From Kutzneria buriramensis (GTDB lineage: Bacteria > Actinomycetota > Actinomycetes > Mycobacteriales > Pseudonocardiaceae): DNA of 64,000 bases. Below the pieces are notes generated by a model. It saw only the letters and a program-made list of their open reading frames with translations, did no database searches and was not told the DNA's origin. A program made the translations under genes and the position numbers. The stretch spans positions 8,680,001 to 8,744,000 of the forward strand of contig NZ_CP144375.1 in assembly GCF_043575855.1 (NCBI RefSeq), read 5' to 3'. Shown here piece by piece: positions 57,883-64,000 of the stretch. Position 1 is the stretch's first letter. Each line of letters opens with the position of its first letter.

Positions 57883-58731
57883 GTGCTGGTTGTCGCCGCG
57901 TTGACCTGGCCCGGCCCGCGCGTCGCGGTCGACCAGCTGACGGGCACGGTGCGGACCGAGGAGGGCCGTCCGGGTGCGAGCGCGGCGGGGCTGGCGGCGC
58001 TGGAACACGTGTTCCGGCTGGCGGAGTCTCTGGGCGGCCGGGCGCTGGCCGTGACGATCGGGCCGCCGCAGGCGGACGAGATGCTGCGCGAGGCGCTGGC
58101 GGCCGGGGCGCTGCACGTGCTCCGCGTCGAGGCGGACCCGGCGGATGACGAGGCGGCGGCCCGAGCGCTGCTGTCGGCGGTCGCCGAACACCACGGCCCT
58201 CCCGATGTCGTGGTGTTCGGCGACGACTCCGGCGCGGTCCCCGGCTACCTCGCCGCGCTCACCGACGCGGCGCAGGCGTTGGGGCTGCTGGAACTCACGG
58301 CCGACGGAGGCGTCCTCGGTGGACTGCGGCGGCTGGACAAGGGCCGCCGCGAACGGTTGGAGATCCCGTTGCCGGCGGTGTGCTCGGTGGAGCCGGTGCT
58401 GCGGCCCCGGCGCGCCGGCCTGCCGGCGATGTTGGCCGCTCGTAACACGAAAATCCCCGTCGTGCGGCCAGACGTTCCGCAGCATCGATTTCCCTCGGGG
58501 CCGGTGAAGGCCACAGCGCCCAGGGCATACCGGCCGCGCGCCAGAATTGTTCCGATACCGGCCGCCGATCGCGCCATAGACCGCATAGTTGCACTGACGA
58601 ACGGGTTGGGGGCGAACGCGCTGGCCACCGGCGGCTCCGCGACCGTGGTCACGCCGCCCGACGCGGCGGCCGCGGCCGACCTGGTGATCGAGTACCTGAC
58701 CGAGCACGGCTATCTGGGGGACACGACATGA
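57883..58731 (+). CDS. Electron transfer flavoprotein beta subunit (FixA-like), mycofactocin-associated
   Basis: A 282-residue EtfB: LVVAALTWPGPR start, AVTIGPPQADEMLREALAAG matching the EtfB signature, and IPLPAVCSVEP with RAGLPAMLAARNTKIP. It pairs with the EtfA encoded upstream. GTG 57883 is chosen because GGAAGGGG lies 8-10 bases ahead and the product then aligns with the family's N-terminus; GTG 57874 (GTGA overlap with fixX) is possible. It completes a FixABCX-like set. Confidence 0.88.
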   Translation: MLVVAALTWPGPRVAVDQLTGTVRTEEGRPGASAAGLAALEHVFRLAESLGGRALAVTIGPPQADEMLREALAAGALHVLRVEADPADDEAAARALLSAVAEHHGPPDVVVFGDDSGAVPGYLAALTDAAQALGLLELTADGGVLGGLRRLDKGRRERLEIPLPAVCSVEPVLRPRRAGLPAMLAARNTKIPVVRPDVPQHRFPSGPVKATAPRAYRPRARIVPIPAADRAIDRIVALTNGLGANALATGGSATVVTPPDAAAAADLVIEYLTEHGYLGDTT

Positions 58732-59513
58732 CGCCACGAGTCGCGATCGTCACGGGCGCGGCCCGTGGCATCGGCGCGGCCGTCGTGCGCCGATTGGCCG
58801 GCGACGGCTGGCGGGTCGTGGCGGTGGACATCTGCGAGGACATCCCCGGCCTCGGCTACTCGTTGGCATCCAAGGAAGAACTGCTCACGCTGGCCCGCCG
58901 GTTCCCGGACGAGGTGCGCGAGGTCGTCGCCGATGTGCGCGACAACCGCGCACTCCAGGACGCGGCCGAGCTGGCGTACACGGAGTTCGGCGGGCTGGAC
59001 GCGGCCGTCGCGGCGGCGGCGGTGATCGCCGGCGGACGTCCGCTGTGGGAGTCCGGCGACGACGAATGGCGGCTGCAACTGGACATCGGCGTCCTCGGCG
59101 TGGCGAACCTGGCCCGCGCGGCGATCCCCGTGATGCTCCGAGAACAGCAGCCCCGCTCCGGCCGGTTCGTCGCGCTCGCCTCGGCCGCCGGCCACCGCGG
59201 CCTCTGGCACGCCGCCGGCTACAACGCGACCAAGCACGGGGTCGTCGGCCTGATCCGGGGCCTGGCGCACGACCTTCGCGGCACCGGCGTCACCGCGACC
59301 GCGGTGTCCCCGGGCAGCACCCGAACCGATCTGCTCGACGCCAGCGCCGCCCTCTACGACCTGGCCGACGTCGAGGAATTCAGCCGCTACCACCTCACCG
59401 AGCGGCTGCTGCGGCCCGAGGAGGTGGCCGACGTCGTGTGCTGGCTGTGCGGTAGGGAGGCGTCCGCCATCACCGGCACCGTCGTGCACGCCGACGGGGG
59501 GTTCACCGCATGA
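58728..59513 (+). CDS. Mycofactocin-coupled SDR in the mft operon
   Basis: A 261-residue SDR with TGAARGIGAA, catalytic YNATK and the ICEDIPGLGYSLASKEEL insertion typical of mycofactocin-linked SDRs. It probably oxidises an alcohol with bound NAD, delivering electrons to mycofactocin. ATGA overlaps join it to both EtfB and MftF, so it belongs to the same transcript. Confidence 0.9.
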   Translation: MTPRVAIVTGAARGIGAAVVRRLAGDGWRVVAVDICEDIPGLGYSLASKEELLTLARRFPDEVREVVADVRDNRALQDAAELAYTEFGGLDAAVAAAAVIAGGRPLWESGDDEWRLQLDIGVLGVANLARAAIPVMLREQQPRSGRFVALASAAGHRGLWHAAGYNATKHGVVGLIRGLAHDLRGTGVTATAVSPGSTRTDLLDASAALYDLADVEEFSRYHLTERLLRPEEVADVVCWLCGREASAITGTVVHADGGFTA

Positions 59514-60871
59514 TCCCTTTGCGCGTCACCCCGGATCCCGGCGCGCGCCGCATCGGCAACCTGATCCTGGGCGGTTCGCCGTACGTCGTGCTCAGGCTCT
59601 CCGCCAAGGCGGTGTCCCGAGTGGACGCCTGGCTGGCCGGCGAGCCGGTCGCCCCCGACGACGCCAAGCTGGCAGATCTGCTGGTGCGTAAGGGAATTCT
59701 ACACCCCAAACGCGAGATCACCAGCCTCACCGCGCAGGATGTGACCGTAGTCGTGCCGGTGCGCGACCACGCCGATGATCTCGCCCGCCTGCTGCCGGCG
59801 TTGTCCGAGGTCGCGAAGGTGCTGGTGATCGACGACGGATCGGCCGAGCCGATTCGAGCGGCGACCGTCCGACACCACAAGGCCAAGGGCCCGGCCGCCG
59901 CGCGCAACGCCGGCTGGCGGCTCGCCGGCACCGAGCTCGTCGCCTTCCTGGACGCGGACGTGCGGCCCGAACCTGGCTGGCTGGCCACGATCCTGCCGCA
60001 CTTCGAGGACCCGAGCGTCGTCGCCGTCGCGCCGCGCGTGGCCAGCACGCCGGGTCCGTCCGTGCTCGACCGCTACGAAGAACTCCGCTCGCCGCTGGAC
60101 CTGGGCGCCGCCGAGGCGCCGGTCCGGCCCGGCAGCCGAGTCAGTTACGTCCCGTCGGCCGCGCTGGTCGTCCGCTTCAACGCGCTCCTGGAGCACGACG
60201 GTTTCGACGAGGACATGCGCTTCGGCGAGGACGTCGACCTGGTCTGGCGCTTCCACGAGGCGGGCGCGCAGATCCGTTACGAGCCAACCGCAATTGTTCA
60301 TCATCGCCCCCGTGAGACGTGGTCGGCCTGGGTGCGGCAGCGATTCGGGTACGGCACTTCCGCCGCCCCGCTGGCGCTCCGCCATGGCAGAGCTGTTGCT
60401 CCGGTGAAGATCTCGATGTGGAGCGCCCTGGCGTGGGCGCTCGTCGCCGCCGGGCGGCCGGTGCTGGCTGGAGCCGTCGCCGGCACCACCGCGTCGTTGC
60501 TGCCACGCAAACTGAGTGACGTCGGTGTGCCGGCGACGGAGTCGGTGCAGCTCGCGGTCCGCGGCCATGTCGGCGCGGGGCGGCTGCTGGGCGATGCCGT
60601 GGTGCGCTCGTGGTGGCCGGTGGCCATCCCGGTGCTGGCGTCGACCCGTTGGGGCCGTTGGGTTCTGCTGGCGGCGTTCGCCCGCCACGTCGAGGAGTGG
60701 TACACCCGGGGGGCCAAGGTCGGCCTGCCCGGCTGGCTCGCCGCCCGGATCCTCGACGACCTCGCGTACGGGGCGGGCGTCTGGTGGGGCGCGGTCAAGC
60801 ACCGCACCGTCAGGCCGTTGCTGCCGGACCTGTCCGACTGGCCCGGCCGGGACGGGGTCGGCCGCACGTGA
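59510..60871 (+). CDS. mftF: Mycofactocin glycosyltransferase MftF
   Basis: A 453-residue GT2-family glycosyltransferase: an N-terminal helical segment (about 1-75) typical of MftF, then VVVPVRDH, nucleotide-binding VIDDGS, AFLDADV (DxD) and a FGEDVDLVWRF acceptor motif, with hydrophobic segments near the C-terminus. MftF adds beta-1,4-glucose units to the mycofactocin core, giving the oligoglycosylated cofactor. It overlaps both neighbours (ATGA, GTGA). Confidence 0.94.
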   Translation: MIPLRVTPDPGARRIGNLILGGSPYVVLRLSAKAVSRVDAWLAGEPVAPDDAKLADLLVRKGILHPKREITSLTAQDVTVVVPVRDHADDLARLLPALSEVAKVLVIDDGSAEPIRAATVRHHKAKGPAAARNAGWRLAGTELVAFLDADVRPEPGWLATILPHFEDPSVVAVAPRVASTPGPSVLDRYEELRSPLDLGAAEAPVRPGSRVSYVPSAALVVRFNALLEHDGFDEDMRFGEDVDLVWRFHEAGAQIRYEPTAIVHHRPRETWSAWVRQRFGYGTSAAPLALRHGRAVAPVKISMWSALAWALVAAGRPVLAGAVAGTTASLLPRKLSDVGVPATESVQLAVRGHVGAGRLLGDAVVRSWWPVAIPVLASTRWGRWVLLAAFARHVEEWYTRGAKVGLPGWLAARILDDLAYGAGVWWGAVKHRTVRPLLPDLSDWPGRDGVGRT

Positions 60872-61551
60872 ACCGCCTGATCGACATGACCTGGCCGGAG
60901 GTCGAGGCCGTCGCCGCGGCCAGCGTGCTGGCCGTTCCGGTCGGCTCGACCGAGCAGCACGGCCCGCACCTGCCGTTCACCGTGGACACCGAGATCGCCG
61001 CCGCGCTGTGCGGCCGGCTGGCGAAGGCCCGCGACCGGGTGGTCGTGGCTCCCGCCTTCTCGTACGGCTCCAGTGGTGAACATGCTGCATTCCCGGGCTC
61101 GCTGTCGATCGGTCTCGACGCCGTCGAGACCCTGCTGGTGGAACTGGTTCGCTCCGCCGACGCGTTCGCCGGCGTCCTGCTGGTCAACGGGCACGGCGGC
61201 AACGCCGCCGCGGTGTCCCGCGCTGTGCAGCGGCTCAACCACGAGGGTCGTCGCGTCACCTGCTGGTCGCCGACCGGGTCCGCTGTGGACAGTCACGCCG
61301 GCCGCACCGAGACGTCGGTGATGTTGGCGCTGCGCCCCGAATCCGTCCGGCTCGACCGGGCCGAGCCCGGGGACCGCCGGCCGCTGCGGGAGATCATGCC
61401 GCTGCTGGTCCGCTCTGGAGTTGTTTCCGTCAGTGCCAACGGTGTTCTCGGTGATCCGACCGGCGCCTCCGGCGGAGAAGGCCGGCGCGTCCTGGAGCAT
61501 TGGACGGCCGGCCTGCTCTCGGCGTACGACACATGGACACCAGTCTCGTGA
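60868..61551 (+). CDS. mftE: Mycofactocin peptidase MftE (creatininase family)
   Basis: A 227-residue creatininase-fold metallopeptidase: VGSTEQHGPHLPFTVDTEIA carries the Glu, His and Asp metal ligands, NGHGGN and HAGRTETSV supply the rest. MftE cuts the modified MftA to release the Val-Tyr-derived AHDP moiety. The order F-E (E last) differs from the mycobacterial A-B-C-D-E-F order. GTG start in GTGA overlap; the gene ends 5 bases from the convergent exporter gene. Confidence 0.94.
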   Translation: MNRLIDMTWPEVEAVAAASVLAVPVGSTEQHGPHLPFTVDTEIAAALCGRLAKARDRVVVAPAFSYGSSGEHAAFPGSLSIGLDAVETLLVELVRSADAFAGVLLVNGHGGNAAAVSRAVQRLNHEGRRVTCWSPTGSAVDSHAGRTETSVMLALRPESVRLDRAEPGDRRPLREIMPLLVRSGVVSVSANGVLGDPTGASGGEGRRVLEHWTAGLLSAYDTWTPVS

Positions 61552-61556
61552 CCGCG

Positions 61557-63143
61557 TCAGACCGCGGCCGGCTCCCGCACCTCCTTGTCCTCGTCGGAGA
61601 CGGTGGGCTGCGGCGGCGTGGGCTTGATCCGCCGCAGCAGGGCGATGGTGAAGATCGCGGTGAGCAGCGCGACCGCGCCGCCGGCCAGCGAGGCGGTGTG
61701 CACCGCGCCGGTGAAGGCCTCGCGGGCCACGTCGAGCAGCGCGTTGCCCTGCGCCGCCGGCAGTTGCTGCGCCACCTCGGACGCGCCGGCGACGGTCTGC
61801 CGGGCCGCGTTCAGCGCGGCGGCCGGCACGTTGTGCGGGGCGTCGGCGTCGAAGTTCGAGCTGTAGGCGAGGGCGCCGATGGAGCCCAGGACCGCGATGC
61901 CCAGCGCGCCACCGAGTTCCTGCCCGGTCTGCACGAGAGCGCCGGCGGAACCGGCGTGCTCGGCGGGCGCCGCGCCGACGACCATGTCGGTGATGCAGGT
62001 CAGGGCCACCGCCACGCCCAGGCCGACGCCGATCGTCCCGGCGACCACCAGGAACATGTTCCGGTCCGTGCCGACCTGCGTCATGATCAGGAAGCCGACC
62101 GTGCCGACCAGGAAGCCGGCGGCGATGATGTAGGCCGGGCGGACGGTGCGGGCCACGACCGTCACGAACGGCACGGCGATGGTCACCACGACCGGCGACA
62201 CCAGCGTCCAGAGCGCCGCCTCCAGCGGGCTCATGTGCAGCACCTCCATCAGGTACTGCGTGGTGAAGATGCCCGAGCCGATCATGCAGAAGAAGCAGGC
62301 CAGCGCCACGCTCAGGGACGCGCCGAAGTCGCGGTTGCGGAACAGCGCCGGGTTGATCATCGGGTGGGACAGCGACTTCTGCCGCCGCACGAACACGTAG
62401 CCGAGCACGATGCCGGCGACGATGGCCACGCCGGGCAGGGCGCTCAGGCCGTTGACGGTGATCTCCTTGAGACCCCAGATGATCGACAGCACGCCGCCCA
62501 GCGACAGCACCGCCGAGGCGATGTCGAACTTGCCGGCCTCGGCCTTGGGCAGCCGGTACTCCGGGATCAGCACCGGGCACAGCGCCAGCAGCACGATGAT
62601 CGCCGGCACGTTGATCAGGAACACCGAGCCCCACGAGAAGTTGTTCAGCAGCAGGCCGCCGACGACCGGGCCGAGGCCGGCCCCCGCGGACAGCGCGGTG
62701 GACCACACGGCGATCGCGGACCGGCGCTGCTTCTCGTCCTGGAACATGTTGCGCACCAGGGCGAGCGTGGACGGCATCAGGGTGGCGCCGCCGATGCCCT
62801 GCACGGCGCGGGCGACGATCAGCATCGTCGGGTCGGTGGAGAAGGCGGCGGCGACCGAGGCGGCGCCGAAGATCGCGGAACCGATCATCAGGAGTCGGCG
62901 GCGGCCGATGCGGTCGCCGACGTTGCCCATCGTGATCAGCAGTCCGGCCAGCACGAAGCCGTACATGTCGATCATCCACAGCTGCTGCGTGCCGGTGGGC
63001 TGCAGCGCCGACGCGATGGACGGGATCGCGAAGTACAGCACGGTCATGTCCATCGAGACCAGGAGCAGGGGCAGGGCGAGGACGGCCAGGCCGATCCATT
63101 CACGGCGTCCTGCCAGGCGAGGGGTTTGCGTGGCGTGTGTCAT
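61557..63143 (-). CDS. MFS multidrug exporter, DHA2 (14-TM) family
   Basis: A 528-residue membrane protein with about 14 hydrophobic segments, a loop motif GDRIGRRRLL between TM2 and TM3, and a motif-C-like GAGLGPVVGG in TM5, as in QacA/EmrB-type proton antiporters. It could export the macrolactam, giving self-resistance, but proximity to the mft end is no proof. ATG 63143 is chosen because MTHATQT starts the protein; upstream codons of the open frame overlap the operator. Confidence 0.9.
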   Translation of the reverse strand: MTHATQTPRLAGRREWIGLAVLALPLLLVSMDMTVLYFAIPSIASALQPTGTQQLWMIDMYGFVLAGLLITMGNVGDRIGRRRLLMIGSAIFGAASVAAAFSTDPTMLIVARAVQGIGGATLMPSTLALVRNMFQDEKQRRSAIAVWSTALSAGAGLGPVVGGLLLNNFSWGSVFLINVPAIIVLLALCPVLIPEYRLPKAEAGKFDIASAVLSLGGVLSIIWGLKEITVNGLSALPGVAIVAGIVLGYVFVRRQKSLSHPMINPALFRNRDFGASLSVALACFFCMIGSGIFTTQYLMEVLHMSPLEAALWTLVSPVVVTIAVPFVTVVARTVRPAYIIAAGFLVGTVGFLIMTQVGTDRNMFLVVAGTIGVGLGVAVALTCITDMVVGAAPAEHAGSAGALVQTGQELGGALGIAVLGSIGALAYSSNFDADAPHNVPAAALNAARQTVAGASEVAQQLPAAQGNALLDVAREAFTGAVHTASLAGGAVALLTAIFTIALLRRIKPTPPQPTVSDEDKEVREPAAV

Positions 63144-63151
63144 GACCAGAA

Positions 63152-63191
63152 CTATACATACGTCTCTGACGTTTGTATAGAACGAATGTAT
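63152..63191. promoter_or_regulatory. Operator-like repeats between exporter and SDR
   Basis: CTATACATACG (63152-63162) and CGTTTGTATAG (63170-63180) form an 11-bp inverted repeat with one mismatch and a 7-base spacer; a third half-site CGAATGTAT follows at 63183-63191. The block covers the promoters of the divergent exporter and SDR. It is typical of a TetR-type local repressor, which is not in view. Confidence 0.65.
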
Positions 63192-63223
63192 GAAATGGGT
63201 TCCGACCTGCAAGGAGTCAGATC

Positions 63224-64000
63224 ATGAGTGCTGCTGGCAAGATCGTCGTTCTCACCGGGGCCAGCGCCGGCATCGGCGCCGCCGCCGCGCGTCAGCTCCA
63301 CCGGGACGGCGTCAAGGTCATCCCGGTCGGCCGGAACGCGGCCAAGACCGCGGCCATCGCCGATGAGCTCGGCGAGCCCGGCCTGACCTGCAACTACGCC
63401 GATCTGTCGGACGTGCGCCGGCTGGCCGACGCGCTGCTGGAGCGCTGCCCGCGCATCGACGTGCTGGCCAACAACGCCGGCGGGCAGTGGGTCAAGCGCG
63501 AGCTGACCAAGGACGGCAACGAGCAGCAGTTCCAGGTCAACTGCCTGGCGCCGTTCCTGCTCACCCGGCTGCTGACCGACCGGCTGCGGGAGAGCAGGGG
63601 CCGTGTGATCAACACGTCCACCATGATGGTGCACAAGCACGGCCACATCGACCTGGACGACCTGGACAGCGAGCACCGCTACAAGTCGCACGAGGTCTAC
63701 ACCAGCAGCAAGGTCGGCGCCGCCCTGCTGCTGCGGGAGTTCCAGCGCCGCAACCCCGACATCCAGACCGCCGACTACCACCCCGGGATCGTGGCCAGCG
63801 AGTTCGCCCGGGACCAGAAGTTCCAGCAGCTGCTGCTCAAGACGCCGCTGGGCAAGCCGCTCCAGAAGCTGCTCGACACCCCCGAGGTCGCCGCGGCCCG
63901 CCTGGTGTTCCTGTGCGAGACCGAGGACAAGCTCGACGGCGGCTACTACTTCAAGAACGAGCGGACCCAGGAGAACCCGGTCGTGCTGGACGTGGACAAC
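63224..64000 (+). CDS. Short-chain dehydrogenase/reductase, 3' end off the window
   Basis: At least 259 residues, open at the right edge. TGASAGIGAA binds NAD(P), NNAGG follows, and YTSSK holds the catalytic Tyr and Lys. HPGIVASEF replaces the usual PG motif region, and an HKHGHIDLDDL loop is seen, as in retinol-dehydrogenase/protochlorophyllide-reductase-like SDRs. It lacks the mycofactocin-type insertion after strand 2. GGAG lies 8 bases before the ATG. It is divergent from the exporter and shares its operator, so it may be co-regulated with it. Confidence 0.85.
   Translation, partial: MSAAGKIVVLTGASAGIGAAAARQLHRDGVKVIPVGRNAAKTAAIADELGEPGLTCNYADLSDVRRLADALLERCPRIDVLANNAGGQWVKRELTKDGNEQQFQVNCLAPFLLTRLLTDRLRESRGRVINTSTMMVHKHGHIDLDDLDSEHRYKSHEVYTSSKVGAALLLREFQRRNPDIQTADYHPGIVASEFARDQKFQQLLLKTPLGKPLQKLLDTPEVAAARLVFLCETEDKLDGGYYFKNERTQENPVVLDVDN

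Overview
This window is GC-rich DNA from a filamentous actinomycete. The giant modular polyketide synthases, GTG starts, ATGA/GTGA gene overlaps and a mycofactocin locus all fit; Pseudonocardiales (Kutzneria/Amycolatopsis-like) is my guess, an inference rather than a proof. It holds two linked regions: a macrolactam-type polyketide cluster (about 1-42.2 kb, continuing off the left edge) and an extended mycofactocin (mft) redox locus (about 49.3-61.6 kb). Accessory genes lie between and after them.

Polyketide region. Positions 2-4693 hold the 3' part of a PKS gene. Next (4887-10613) comes a PKS that ends in a thioesterase and so releases the product. Two tandem hairpins follow. A small SRPBCC gene (minus strand) and a nine-gene starter-unit cassette come next. 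The cassette contains a proline-iminopeptidase-like amidohydrolase, a discrete acyltransferase, a discrete ACP (minus strand), two adenylating enzymes, a PLP decarboxylase, and the two subunits of a B12-dependent glutamate mutase. This is the gene set known from vicenistatin biosynthesis (VinJ, K, L, N, M, O, H, I). By that precedent glutamate becomes 3-methylaspartate, which is activated, put on the ACP, decarboxylated to 3-aminoisobutyrate, capped with an amino acid, and handed to a bare loading ACP. That loading ACP opens the 5298-residue PKS at 20128-36024 (loading ACP plus three modules), followed by a one-module PKS (36039-41282) and a type II thioesterase. All six modules seen are KS-AT-DH-KR-ACP, all six ATs carry malonyl-type motifs, and none has an enoylreductase, so the backbone should be an unmethylated polyene macrolactam apart from the starter methyl. 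Docking domains suggest further PKS genes left of the window.

Middle region (42.2-49.2 kb): an orphan PqqD-like protein, a mycofactocin-type SDR, a VOC protein, a secreted subtilisin/sedolisin-like protease with unusual catalytic motifs, and a P450 plus 3Fe-4S ferredoxin pair that may tailor the macrolactam.

Mycofactocin region: divergent mftR; then mftA (31 residues, ending in the canonical IDGMCGVY), mftB, mftC, two OYE/FadH-type Fe-S flavoenzymes, a complete ETF/FixABCX-like set (EtfA, FixC, FixX, EtfB), a mycofactocin-coupled SDR, mftF and mftE, nearly all with overlapping ends. No mftD is present. The locus looks like a cofactor factory joined to its own electron-transfer chain. The window closes with a DHA2-type MFS exporter (minus) divergent from an SDR that runs off the right edge, with an operator-like inverted repeat between them.
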